This document shows, piece after piece, positions 44,182-52,079 of a DNA stretch of 64,000 bases. How positions within the stretch are numbered: the stretch's first letter is position 1; every line of letters begins with the position of its first letter. The translations under genes were made by a program, and so were the position numbers. Source of the stretch: SG8-4 sp964598225 (lineage in GTDB: Bacteria; Planctomycetota; Phycisphaerae; Sedimentisphaerales; Anaerobacaceae). Under the pieces are notes generated by a model that had not been told where the DNA came from, did not search any database, and was given only the letters and a program-made list of their open reading frames with translations. The stretch is taken from the NCBI GenBank assembly GCA_964598225.1, contig CAZRBG010000008.1, forward strand, positions 68,319 to 132,318, read 5' to 3'.

Positions 44182-44934
44182 TGTAGAACTATTCTCCTTC
44201 CTTAATGTTTACGAGTAACAACAGGTTCCAAATCCTAAGCACTAAATCCTAAATTCATCCCTAAGGGACAAGATATCGAAATTCAAAGACCTAACCCGGA
44301 CGAGCCGGAACCAAAGAGGGTTGGATAAAAGGCTGACGCCTCACGAAGTATCCCTTCTGCTCAGAAGGCATCATCCTATTTGTACAACCGCAATCTCCCT
44401 CCCCACCCTCTTTCGAGGGAGGGAGATTGCTTGTTCTCGAACCAAAAGACTTCGCACGTGCCGGGCCGATCAAAGATGTCGCCAAATACAAGACGATTTG
44501 GCACCATCTTTGAAGCGGCCCTAAACATTACTGATGCCATGATTCTACCCGGTACAATTTGCAGCCTAAAAGGCTGTTGAAATCATTATCGCCGAAACAC
44601 TACAATGAAGTTGCTATCGACACCCCGTAAAGGGGAATATACGCGTTATGAGTCCGACGTTTGTTATCACCTGGCTATGCTCAGGAGGCTTTGTGCCACT
44701 TCCTTTTTAAGAGGGACTCCATAGTACAGTTTTGTTTTACCGGCCCCTTCGACCCAGTTTGGGGGAAAGGGGTTCTTTATACACACCTCACGATTTTGTG
44801 ACCTTTTTGCGCACAATTTCATTTGTAAGGGCCTAATGCTCGAAACAGAGCGCTGGAACCGATGTTTTCAATTTCGATCATTTGGATTTCGAATTTGTTT
44901 AGAGTTTAGATATTAGAATTTTGCATTCGAGGCA
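44182..44934. other. 750-base non-coding region upstream of purH
   Basis: No frame here has protein-like composition. It contains a 14-bp hairpin (44390-44430), a smaller ccccgtaaagggg hairpin near 44625, a gggg-rich stem near 44740-44770, and AT-rich 'aaatcctaa'-type tracts near each end (about 44229-44255 and, roughly inverted, about 44868-44925). No tRNA, tmRNA, RNase P or SRP RNA signature and no riboswitch core is recognised. It must hold the purH promoter and may include an untranslated leader or an unannotated small RNA. Confidence 0.5.
44390..44430. repeat. Perfect 14-bp inverted repeat (hairpin)
   Basis: gcaatctccctccc at 44390-44403 pairs perfectly with its inverse at 44417-44430, loop of 13 bases. 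No U-run follows on either strand, so it is not a standard intrinsic terminator; it may be a REP-type unit. Confidence 0.75.
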
Positions 44935-46059
44935 TTATTTTTGCTCAATCGGCTTTATACACATAAGACGGCCACTTGTGTCGGCAATGTAAATTTTACC
45001 GTCACCGGTGTTGGACGCATGCACCGTAACATCGGCGAAATTGACCGAGTACAGTTTCTTCGTTTTGGCGTTGTCCATTACGACCAGTTTTTCACCTTTT
45101 GTGATAACGTAGGCTCTGCCCTTTGCCTCGGCCAGCAGGTCAACACCTCCGGGCACACGCCATAAGCGCGATCCGGTTTCTCTGTTTACGGCCGTAACGC
45201 CCTTGCCGCGGACCCGCTGATACACTACTTCCTGTGTAACGCGAGGCGCCTTGTTGAGCACTGCGGCTGCCTGATATTTCCACACAAGGCGTGTTTTCTC
45301 GGGCGGCTCTACTATGTCAAGTCTATATACGTTCGTATCCTCGCTGGCGAAAAACAAAGACATCCATTCTCTAACGACCTGTCCGGCAATAGCGTCGCCC
45401 GCCTTGAATTGCCAAAGTCTTTTCGGTACGTCCGGAGCGATGCTTACTAAATAACCCGTGTCGGTCGCGAAGATTACAAAATTGTCGTCGGCGACGATAG
45501 AGGTAATGGTCGAGTCGTCCGGGGCCGCCGCTTCGAATATCTGGACTCTGTCGGCGGCGCGGTAGACGTGAAGGCGGTTGTCGGTTCCGGCAACATAGAA
45601 AAAGTTGCTGTTGCGGGCCGCCGGCGCTGTGATGCCGAAGCCGACATCCCTCTGGCGAATTTGCCTGCCCGTCTCAATGTCAAGTTCTTCGAGCTTGCTT
45701 CCGCCCACGGAAAGAATTGTGCCATTATAAAGAACAAGCTCGGTGATCGGAAATCCTTCGGGTGCAACACTTTTGGAGAAGACATTTTCGCCCGTGTCCT
45801 TGTTCATGGAGACCATGTAATTATGGCTGGAGACAGCATAGACACGGTTCCCCAACAGCACGAGCTTAGTCAGAGTCTCTCGAGCTTTTATAGGAAGCTC
45901 GGTTTCCCAGACTGTCTCCAGGCCCGCGTGACGGAGCAAATCCGATGAAACGAGCCGATTCGGATCTTCTGCCGCGGCAATAACGCCGTGTGTGAAACAG
46001 ATCGTCAAAAAAAACATAAACGGGGCTAATCTGCAGCTAAAAGCTCTTGGCATTTTCAT
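44935..46059 (-). CDS. Exported PQQ-like beta-propeller protein
   Basis: 374 aa. Signal peptide (about residues 1-27, ending HGVIAAA). The rest is a PQQ/WD40-like beta-propeller with repeats of the type NRVYAVSSHNYMVSMNKDTG, FFYVAGTDNRLHVYRAADRV, FVIFATDTGYLVSIAPDVPK and KIYIADTSGRLMCIKPIEQK. Similar to BamB-like scaffolds, but no specific role is visible. The start at 46059 has GGAGG four bases upstream, ruling out the longer frame. It lies 22 bases after a 98-aa hypothetical gene on the same strand. Confidence 0.84.
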   Translation of the reverse strand: MKMPRAFSCRLAPFMFFLTICFTHGVIAAAEDPNRLVSSDLLRHAGLETVWETELPIKARETLTKLVLLGNRVYAVSSHNYMVSMNKDTGENVFSKSVAPEGFPITELVLYNGTILSVGGSKLEELDIETGRQIRQRDVGFGITAPAARNSNFFYVAGTDNRLHVYRAADRVQIFEAAAPDDSTITSIVADDNFVIFATDTGYLVSIAPDVPKRLWQFKAGDAIAGQVVREWMSLFFASEDTNVYRLDIVEPPEKTRLVWKYQAAAVLNKAPRVTQEVVYQRVRGKGVTAVNRETGSRLWRVPGGVDLLAEAKGRAYVITKGEKLVVMDNAKTKKLYSVNFADVTVHASNTGDGKIYIADTSGRLMCIKPIEQK

Positions 46060-46081
46060 AAATCCTCCTTCGTACCCTCTC

Positions 46082-46378
46082 TCAGGGAAGTTCAACATGA
46101 TCCGCCAGATCAACATTATGCTCTTGTTCGAATTTTCGCATCTGCTCGATTCGCTCGATATCGTCCTTAATTCTGTTTGCCAGCTTAAATATGTAAGGTT
46201 TACCTGCCAGCCGGTTCTGCAGATCGTCGAGCATAGACTCCCACGAGCCGTCGTATAGCTGTTTTTTCAGGATAACCAGCATTCGCTGTTCATCGCTTAG
46301 ACCGGCGACGTAATCCCTTACCACTTTACTAACACTCGTTTCAAAGCCGCTATCGCTTTTATCGCGGGGCTCATCCAT
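46082..46378 (-). CDS. Small helical hypothetical protein
   Basis: 98 aa, highly charged and helical (VSKVVRDYVAGLSDEQRMLV, LANRIKDDIERIEQMRKFEQ). I do not recognise the family. It starts with ATG at 46378 and is 22 bases upstream of the PQQ-like gene on the same strand, 199 bases downstream of the radical SAM gene. A cytoplasmic regulator or chaperone role cannot be judged from sequence. Confidence 0.65.
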   Translation of the reverse strand: MDEPRDKSDSGFETSVSKVVRDYVAGLSDEQRMLVILKKQLYDGSWESMLDDLQNRLAGKPYIFKLANRIKDDIERIEQMRKFEQEHNVDLADHVELP

Positions 46379-46577
46379 CAGTCGAAACCTCGCCTAAGCC
46401 TGAAAAACCGTTATTTTGCCTTGTGCCCCGCCGGCGAGTTTCTTGCGGGAACCAATCGTGCCGGAATAATACCGGCGGTAAAGATAAAAAGCAACGAATT
46501 TTCTTAAAATTCCCCGTTTTGGGAAATGTTTCACCGTCAACGGCTGGAGAAAAGGGAATCGTCACTTGCTTATAAGC

Positions 46578-47717
46578 TTAGAAGCTGAGGTACTCACTCG
46601 CCTTAGCAAGTCTGACTCCGAACTTGCCGACGTCCTCGATCGACCTTAGTCTGGCTTGCTTTCGCCGTTGCAGGATACGCTTGACCGTTACGGGGCCGAG
46701 TCCCGGCACCTTCAAAAGCGACAGCCTGGACGCTCGATTTGCATTCACGGGAAAGAATTCCGGGTGGGCATTGGCCCAGAGCTCTTTCGGATCGGATGCC
46801 AGGGAGAGGTTGCCGTTTTGCTCAAAAACAATGTCCGACTCGGCAAAGCCGTATTTACGGAACAGGAAATCTACCTGATAGAGTCGATGCTCGCGCATGA
46901 GAACGTCGTTGGACTCACCGGGTCCGGCACGTTCAGCTTCTATAGACTCATCTCCCAGCCCTCTCTGATAGGCGCTGAAGTACACTCGCTGCATGTTCAG
47001 CCGGTCGTAAAGACCGGACATGTATTTGACTATTTTGGCGTCCTGCTCGCCCGCCGCCCCAACGATAAACTGTGTCGTTTGCTTGACTCTCTCGTATCTC
47101 GATCCGCCGGAGGTCAATCTGCTGATGAGCTTGATCGGCGCGATAACATCGCGGATGTAATCTTTTTTCCGCGAGAGCTTATCGAGACACTCCTTGCCCG
47201 GAGTCTCGATATTCAACGAGACCGCGCTGGCAAGCGAAACAGCCTTTTCTATTGCCGCGTCGCTTGCCCCCGGGATGACCTTCAGGTGGATATAGCCTCT
47301 GAAACGATGTTTTCTTCGCAGGAGTTTCGCGACACCGTTGAGCCTGTCCATTGTGGCATCGGGCGAGCCCGCGACGCCGGAGCTGAGAAACAGTCCGAAG
47401 ACTTTTCGCCGGTTATAGTAATCGAGGAAGATTTTCGCTGTCTCCTCCGGTTGGAGGCTTACGCGGCGTACGTCCATTTGCTCTCGAAGCGGGCAGTACT
47501 TGCAGTCATTATTACACACATTCGACAGCAATGTCTTGAACAGCACGCTTTTGCCCCCGCTCGGCAGCGTGACCGGGTAAATCCACCTTCCGTCATTGCT
47601 GCGTTTGCGGTGTTCGTCTTTGGAATTTCCACAGGCGCAGGCGAGGTCGTACCGGGCATCGGCGCTCAATATCTCAAGCTTCTGCTGAGTGTCCGGATGT
47701 GAGACTACACTAATCAT
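46578..47717 (-). CDS. Putative DNA modification/repair radical SAM protein
   Basis: 379 aa. The radical SAM cluster motif is C68-N-N-D-C72-K-Y-C75, preceded by a second conserved Cys pair (ACACG, C27 and C29). KVFGLFLSSGVAGSPDATMD, GYIHLKVIPGASDAAIEKAV and LNIETPGKECLDKLSRKKD follow, and the C-terminal 50 residues form a helix-hairpin-helix DNA-binding region (KVPGLGPVTVKRILQRR). This is the family described as linked to a uracil-DNA-glycosylase-like gene in many genomes. That partner is not adjacent here. The reaction is unknown; DNA base processing is inferred from the HhH and known neighbours in other genomes. Confidence 0.88.
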   Translation of the reverse strand: MISVVSHPDTQQKLEILSADARYDLACACGNSKDEHRKRSNDGRWIYPVTLPSGGKSVLFKTLLSNVCNNDCKYCPLREQMDVRRVSLQPEETAKIFLDYYNRRKVFGLFLSSGVAGSPDATMDRLNGVAKLLRRKHRFRGYIHLKVIPGASDAAIEKAVSLASAVSLNIETPGKECLDKLSRKKDYIRDVIAPIKLISRLTSGGSRYERVKQTTQFIVGAAGEQDAKIVKYMSGLYDRLNMQRVYFSAYQRGLGDESIEAERAGPGESNDVLMREHRLYQVDFLFRKYGFAESDIVFEQNGNLSLASDPKELWANAHPEFFPVNANRASRLSLLKVPGLGPVTVKRILQRRKQARLRSIEDVGKFGVRLAKASEYLSF

Positions 47718-47808
47718 CTTAATTTCATCGTCGGTTCGACCTTCTTATCTTCAGCAATATCTTATCTGCGATACCCGGCAATGCAAGGAGTTACTTCTGC
47801 TGTTAGCG

Positions 47809-47970
47809 ACCAGCCCCAAGCTCGTCCCCCCGCGTGGCGGCGGGACAAGCTTGGGGCTGCCGCCGGTCGATGTCGGATGTTATTGTATAGAATTTCATTT
47901 CTGCCTGCGCAAGAATGACAATAAGTATGCGTTGGGTGGCAGCCTCGTCGTTTATCGGGATGGGGCTGGT
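47809..47970. repeat. Palindromic element with accagcccca/tggggctggt ends
   Basis: A 162-base element with 10-bp perfect terminal inverted repeats (47809-47818 and 47961-47970). Its left third is a hairpin with a near-perfect 18-bp stem (47811-47829 with 47842-47859); the right part carries gggtggcagcct and tttatcgggatggggctgg, shared in inverse with 37091-37213. It ends 14 bases before the SPFH stop codon, so it could act as a 3' end structure of the SPFH/NfeD unit. Confidence 0.82.
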
Positions 47971-47983
47971 TTTTTCCAAATTT

Positions 47984-48934
47984 CTATGCCGCCGGAGCAG
48001 CTTCCGTTTTGTCTTTTATCACCGACGAAGCCGCCTTAATCATTCCTGCAATATCAGACAGATTCGACGGAATTATGATCGAGTTGTTGGTCTTTGCGAG
48101 TTTGCCGAACTGCTCCAGATATTGCTCTGCGATGCGCAGGTTTACTGCGTCGACGCCGCCCTTTTCACTTATCGCGACGGCAATTTCGCGGATTCCGTTG
48201 CCCGTTGCCTCGGCGACTCGTCGAATCTCGACCGCCCGGCCTTCGGCTTCGTTTATGCGCCGTTGCTTTTCGCCTTCCGAGCGGGCGATCATTTCCTGTC
48301 TCTCACCCTCGGCGCGATTGATCTTCGCCTGCCTGTCGCCTTCGGACTGGGCGATTGTGGCGCGTTTTTCCCGCTCGGCCCGCATCTGCTTTTCCATCGC
48401 GTCTTTAATGCTCTGCGGCGGGAGAATGTTCTTGACCTCGTACCGTGTTACCTTCACGCCCCAGGGGTCCGAGGCCTTGTCCACGGCGTCGACAATAACG
48501 CTGTTGATGTTCTCTCTTTCCTCAAAAGTCTTATCCAGATCCAGCTTGCCCATCACGCTTCGCATTGTTGTCTGAGCAAGCTGGGACGATGCAAACAGAT
48601 AATTGTTGATGCCGTAAGACGCCTTTTTCGGATCGACCACCTGCATGTACAGAATACCGTCGACTTCCACCGCGATATTGTCCTTCGTAATGCACTGCTG
48701 CGGTGGAACATCTACAGCCTGCTCCTTCAACGTGTGCTTATACGCGACTTTGTCAAGAAATGGCACCAGAATATGGAAGCCCGCTTCAAGCGTGTTCGAG
48801 TACTTGCCGAGCCTTTCGATGATGTACGCCTGCTTCTGAGGCACGATCCGGATCGTCTTGAAAAATACGACCAGCGCCAGAATCAGTACGATGACAAGAA
48901 TAAAGGTCCATGGATTCACAATTGCTGCCAACAT
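47984..48934 (-). CDS. SPFH/band-7 membrane protein (paraslipin type)
   Basis: 316 aa. One N-terminal transmembrane helix (about 9-27, TFILVIVLILALVVFFK) then a band-7 domain (IRIVPQKQAYIIERLGKYSN, AVDVPPQQCITKDNIAVEVD, TMRSVMGKLDLDKTFEEREN, VKVTRYEVKNILPPQSIKDA) and a long Glu/Arg/Ala coiled coil with GEGEKQ-like repeats (AEGERQEMIARSEGEKQRRI). Family members oligomerise into membrane microdomain scaffolds and partner with NfeD proteins. AAAGGAG lies 7 bases before the start. The nfeD gene is directly upstream with an 17-base gap. Confidence 0.94.
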   Translation of the reverse strand: MLAAIVNPWTFILVIVLILALVVFFKTIRIVPQKQAYIIERLGKYSNTLEAGFHILVPFLDKVAYKHTLKEQAVDVPPQQCITKDNIAVEVDGILYMQVVDPKKASYGINNYLFASSQLAQTTMRSVMGKLDLDKTFEERENINSVIVDAVDKASDPWGVKVTRYEVKNILPPQSIKDAMEKQMRAEREKRATIAQSEGDRQAKINRAEGERQEMIARSEGEKQRRINEAEGRAVEIRRVAEATGNGIREIAVAISEKGGVDAVNLRIAEQYLEQFGKLAKTNNSIIIPSNLSDIAGMIKAASSVIKDKTEAAPAA

Positions 48935-48951
48935 AGTTAATCTCCTTTCCT

Positions 48952-49410
48952 CTAAAGAACTTTGACCTTTAGCGTTATGTTTTCTTTATCGATAATTTCA
49001 ACCGTGGTTCCTTCCGCTATTTCTTCATCCGCCTCGGCGATCCAGTTTGTGCCGTGAAGTTCCACTTTGCCTGTGCTGCCGGGTGTGATCCTCTTCTTGA
49101 CTATCGCCCGTTCGCCGGCGAATTCACTGATGTTCTCCGTCATATCCTTATTAGACTTGACATAGCCTGAAAATATTCCCTTGAGCCACCTGCGAAGGCA
49201 CAAGAGCGAGAGCACGGATGATGCGGTAAAGATGATCAGTTGAGTGTTTATGCCGATATCCGTGTTCAGGCAGACAATAGCTACGATACACGCCCCGAGA
49301 CCGAAGAAGGCGATGACCAGCCCGGGCATCATGAATTCCAGGATGAACAGCACCAGCCCGACCAGAAACCATACTATCTCAGGTTCGAGGAACTCTTTAA
49401 TCGCATCCAT
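48952..49410 (-). CDS. NfeD family membrane protein (short form)
   Basis: 152 aa. Two to three transmembrane helices in the first 75 residues (IVWFLVGLVLFILEFMMPGL, LIIFTASSVLSLLCLR), then a soluble OB-fold domain (ERAIVKKRITPGSTGKVELH, GTNWIAEADEEIAEGTTVEI). The protease domain of long NfeD proteins is missing. NfeD and SPFH proteins act together in membrane organisation. Preceded 77 bases upstream by a lipoprotein gene on the same strand. Confidence 0.92.
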   Translation of the reverse strand: MDAIKEFLEPEIVWFLVGLVLFILEFMMPGLVIAFFGLGACIVAIVCLNTDIGINTQLIIFTASSVLSLLCLRRWLKGIFSGYVKSNKDMTENISEFAGERAIVKKRITPGSTGKVELHGTNWIAEADEEIAEGTTVEIIDKENITLKVKVL

Positions 49411-49487
49411 TTGGCATCCCTTTCATTACGTCTTTAGATTCGAACCGCAAAACCTGTCTTCGCGAGGCGGAAGGTTCCCTTCAGCTA

Positions 49488-50129
49488 TCACTGAGAATCG
49501 AACCGGATCCCTTGGCCATCTCGTGTCATGACGCCCAATAATTCTTTCCCCAACTCCATGTCCAGGGATTGAGGAGTCACGCCGGGTTGTCCGATTCTTT
49601 GCTGTTTCTTTCTGATCAGGTGGGTCATTGCCGACCACAACCTTATGAATTCCCCGGCATCCGTGCCGCCGCTGGCCAAGGCGCTTCCTGCGTCCACATA
49701 CCAGAGGCCGTCTTTCCTCAATAGTTTCATTACCTGGGCATCTCCGGGGACGGTACAGGTGGCGCGATTGCCGTCGACTTCTATTTTTGCAGAATCAAGT
49801 TTATTCTTGTCACCGGTTAGATCGAGGCTCAGTTTGGCGCCGCCCTCATTTTCAAAGTGAGCCCATCCCGAGGCTCCGTACTGATCGATGATTGCTTTTT
49901 GGAAATCTTTTACCGCAATTGCGTAATCTATGAATACCGATAGCGCTTTCAGTTCCTGCTCGCCGCCTGTCACGCAGGCCATAACCCTTGATTTGTCAAG
50001 TTTTGAGAAACCATCGATAAACATCGTCATAGCCCCTTTCGGCGTCGTTTGCGAACCTTCTTTCCTGCCGCAACCAGAAGTAAACGTCACAAGAGCAAAG
50101 CCGAGAGCAATGAGAGCTTTCGTTTTCAT
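49488..50129 (-). CDS. Lipoprotein of unknown function
   Basis: 213 aa. Lipobox FTSGC (Cys at residue 20). The mature part has a KGAMTMFIDGFSKLDKSRVM segment and a short beta-rich core (AKIEVDGNRATCTVPGD, GLWYVDAGSALASGGTD), similar in layout to DUF4878-like / NTF2-like lipoproteins, though I cannot confirm the family. It lies 29 bases after the YbjQ gene and upstream of nfeD in the same direction. A periplasmic role within the same stress unit is an inference. Confidence 0.75.
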   Translation of the reverse strand: MKTKALIALGFALVTFTSGCGRKEGSQTTPKGAMTMFIDGFSKLDKSRVMACVTGGEQELKALSVFIDYAIAVKDFQKAIIDQYGASGWAHFENEGGAKLSLDLTGDKNKLDSAKIEVDGNRATCTVPGDAQVMKLLRKDGLWYVDAGSALASGGTDAGEFIRLWSAMTHLIRKKQQRIGQPGVTPQSLDMELGKELLGVMTRDGQGIRFDSQ

Positions 50130-50158
50130 GGCTCAGAACCTCCTATTAATCTCAGTAG

Positions 50159-50473
50159 TTACTCTACCACTACGGCCGTGCCGTAGGCCAGAATTTCCGA
50201 GGCGCCGCCCATTACCATCTGCGTTGAGAAAGCCATGTGCACTATGGCATTGGCGCCGAGCTTCTGGGCATCGTCGACCATCCGGTCGATAGCCTGCTCG
50301 CGAGACTCGGCCATCATTTTAGTGTAATCGGTTATTTCGCCGCCTACTATATGGCGTATTATCGCCATGATGTCTCTGCCTATATGTCGAGCCCTGATCG
50401 TATTTCCTCTTACAAGGCCGAGGTGCTTTACGATCTTCCTGCCGTGTATTGTGTCGGTTGTGGACAGAAGCAT
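50159..50473 (-). CDS. YbjQ/UPF0145 family protein
   Basis: 104 aa. STTDTIHGRKIVKHLGLVRG, IGRDIMAIIRHIVGGEITDY, SREQAIDRMVDDAQKLGANA and a C-terminal YGTAVVVE match the YbjQ (DUF74) family, which forms pentamers. The cellular role is unknown, though some links to metal or redox stress have been suggested for the family. It starts 4 bases after the anti-sigma factor stop, so it is in the same transcript as the ECF sigma system. Confidence 0.93.
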   Translation of the reverse strand: MLLSTTDTIHGRKIVKHLGLVRGNTIRARHIGRDIMAIIRHIVGGEITDYTKMMAESREQAIDRMVDDAQKLGANAIVHMAFSTQMVMGGASEILAYGTAVVVE

Positions 50474-50477
50474 TGCT

Positions 50478-50924
50478 CTATCTCCTTACATTCCTGTACC
50501 GGTCTTTGCTCCAGATAAAGATTCTCTCTCGCAGGATTGAGACAAACAGAATAGCCAGTCCGGCTATGAGCGCCAGCAAGCCGGCTTTGAGCAGCATGCC
50601 GATTGTAACATCCCCCACAATTGCTTCTATCAGCTTGAATCCGCCGTAGATCGTCAGCAGGATCGCAGCGATGGAGAATATTATCCATCCGACCCCGCGC
50701 TCGATGCGGTTATAAACGCCGCTCCAGTAGTCCTGCCATATCCGATCTTCCGGCTCGACTAAAGTTACCTCGTCCGTTATCTCTTTTACTTTCTTAAACC
50801 GCTCAAGTTCCCCCCTGCATTCGGAGCATCCGGCCAGATGCTCCTCGAACTGACGTCGCTGCTCGTCGGTCAATTCTTTATCCAGGTAGCCCATCAGCAG
50901 GTCTCGATAATCATGGCATGTCAT
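50478..50924 (-). CDS. Zinc-finger anti-sigma factor with two transmembrane helices
   Basis: 148 aa. N-terminal zf-HC2/ZAS domain: MTCHDYRDLLMGYLDKEL then HLAGCSECRGELE with the H-x3-C-x2-C zinc motif. Two hydrophobic helices follow (GWIIFSIAAILLTIYGGFKL, LLKAGLLALIAGLAILFVSI), ending in a short basic tail. It holds the cognate ECF sigma factor at the membrane. GGAGG lies 8 bases before the ATG at 50924; a GTG at 50933 is too close to it. Its start lies inside the end of the sigma gene (14-base overlap), so the pair is translationally coupled. Confidence 0.92.
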   Translation of the reverse strand: MTCHDYRDLLMGYLDKELTDEQRRQFEEHLAGCSECRGELERFKKVKEITDEVTLVEPEDRIWQDYWSGVYNRIERGVGWIIFSIAAILLTIYGGFKLIEAIVGDVTIGMLLKAGLLALIAGLAILFVSILRERIFIWSKDRYRNVRR

Positions 50925-51546
50925 TGATGCCACCTCCTTTTCCCGTGCCTAATAATTCTTCAAGCTTTTTGCGGGCATAGTACAGCCTACTCGTCACGGT
51001 GCCTTGGTTGCAGTAAAGGGCTGCAGCGATCTGCTCGTATGACATATTTCGAAAGTGTCGCAATATTATCACCTCTCGATGCTTCGGGTCCAGCCTGGCG
51101 ATTGCCTGCCAGACTCTTTCTTTGGTCTCGTTTCTGTCGGCCACCGCCTCAGGCGAGAAGCAATCGCCCGTATCTGCAACGTCGGGACAGTTCTCGCCGT
51201 CAAGTGATGACGCTTTACGGTATTTTCTCTTTCTCAGGTGACTGATGCAGAGATTCTTCAATATCTGATAGAACCAGGGAAAGAACTTTCGCCCGGGTTT
51301 GACTTGTTTGATGTTGCGATATGCCCGCACGAAGGCCTCCTGCGACAAATCCATCGCATCTTCCCGATTGCCCACAAGGCCCAGTGCGATAAAATAGGCA
51401 TCTTTCATATAGCGGTTCACAAGAACCTCGAAAGCCTCAGCCGAGCCCCGCCGACAACGCTGCATCGCTATTCCTTCGGCATCGCTCAGAGCCACCCCGG
51501 AGCCTGTCGAAGTAGTATGTATTTCCTTTTGACACACGCTCGGCAC
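50911..51546 (-). CDS. ECF-type RNA polymerase sigma factor (RpoE-like)
   Basis: 211 aa, GTG start. Region 2: AMQRCRRGSAEAFEVLVNRY, GNREDAMDLSQEAFVRAYRN, RKFFPWFYQILKNLCISHLR. Region 4: ALYCNQGTVTSRLYYARKKL after LDPKHREVIILRHFRNMSYE. First gene of a leftward run that continues with its anti-sigma factor, YbjQ, a lipoprotein, NfeD and SPFH. The first 27 residues precede region 2, so an internal ATG at codon 28 is an alternative start. Such sigma factors commonly control their own operon. Confidence 0.93.
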   Translation of the reverse strand: MPSVCQKEIHTTSTGSGVALSDAEGIAMQRCRRGSAEAFEVLVNRYMKDAYFIALGLVGNREDAMDLSQEAFVRAYRNIKQVKPGRKFFPWFYQILKNLCISHLRKRKYRKASSLDGENCPDVADTGDCFSPEAVADRNETKERVWQAIARLDPKHREVIILRHFRNMSYEQIAAALYCNQGTVTSRLYYARKKLEELLGTGKGGGINDMP

Positions 51547-51733
51547 TTTCCGAGGCTCCCCAAAAATACAATATCAGTTAGACTACGTTCTATATCGGCG
51601 TTGTCATAGTAATATACTCTCTGAGGAGCGGTTTTCTTCAATAATTTTTCCATACTTTTTGACGCCCTATAATTATGTACATCTTGCGAAATGATTTCCT
51701 CATGAGTCTGGAGTGTTAGATCCACGTTGCCGT
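51547..51733. promoter_or_regulatory. Upstream region of the ECF sigma operon
   Basis: About 190 AT-rich bases between the sigma start and the zinc-ribbon gene stop. The sigma operon promoter should lie here. Minus-strand frames across it lack protein-like features and are not called. Confidence 0.4.
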
Positions 51734-52015
51734 TCAGGCTGAAGGCACCTTTATTTGGCCGGAGCATCCGGGGCATCTTCCGGTCCTGCCGGCATATTTT
51801 CCGGGTATCTTGATTGGCCGACCGCAATTGCATTTGAAGCGGATGAAATCCGGCGGCATCTTTTCAGGCTCAACCGGCGACTTCTCCTGAGGAGCCTTCG
51901 CTCGCTCCGCAACTTCCCATTTGTGTTGCCATCGGGTCTTGTCCCTGCGATCGCGACTCCGGGGGACGGTCGGGGTCGTTTCATTATCTGCTGGCAGCCC
52001 AAATGCGATAAACAC
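51734..52015 (-). CDS. Small zinc-ribbon protein
   Basis: 93 aa. A charged, Lys/Glu/Pro-rich N-terminus is followed by a C-terminal zinc ribbon: FKCNCGRPIKIPGKYAG then RCPGCSGQIKVPSA, two C-x-C / C-x2-C metal pairs. This CxC-CxxC module is common at the N-termini of larger planctomycete membrane proteins, but here it ends the protein. The frame is divergent from glgE, 64 bases away. It may be a stand-alone small protein or a truncated remnant of a longer gene. Confidence 0.6.
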   Translation of the reverse strand: MFIAFGLPADNETTPTVPRSRDRRDKTRWQHKWEVAERAKAPQEKSPVEPEKMPPDFIRFKCNCGRPIKIPGKYAGRTGRCPGCSGQIKVPSA

Positions 52016-52044
52016 TTTAGTGCCGCGATTAAGTAATTTCCTTA

Positions 52045-52073
52045 TTGACGCTCACTTAATAACAGCATAGAAA
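52045..52073 (+). promoter_or_regulatory. glgE: Possible glgE promoter (leaderless)
   Basis: TTGACG (52045-52050) and TAGAAA (52068-52073) with a 17-base spacer. The expected transcription start would fall at or next to the glgE ATG at 52080, which lacks a ribosome binding site, so the mRNA may be leaderless. Sequence-based only. Confidence 0.35.
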
Positions 52074-52079
52074 ACTTGC

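Noticed and set aside
44291..44580. Short frames within the non-coding stretch upstream of purH
   Set aside because: They cross the hairpin repeat, are on both strands and have no protein-like pattern.
44182..44934. Riboswitch, tmRNA, RNase P or SRP RNA
   Set aside because: None of the conserved core sequences of these RNAs is visible on either strand.
37044..48000. CRISPR array, because of repeated sequences
   Set aside because: The repeats are palindromic, dispersed over many kilobases and not regularly spaced.
51486..51833. 115-aa minus-strand frame between the sigma factor and zinc-ribbon gene
   Set aside because: It overlaps both in a different frame and shows no family features.
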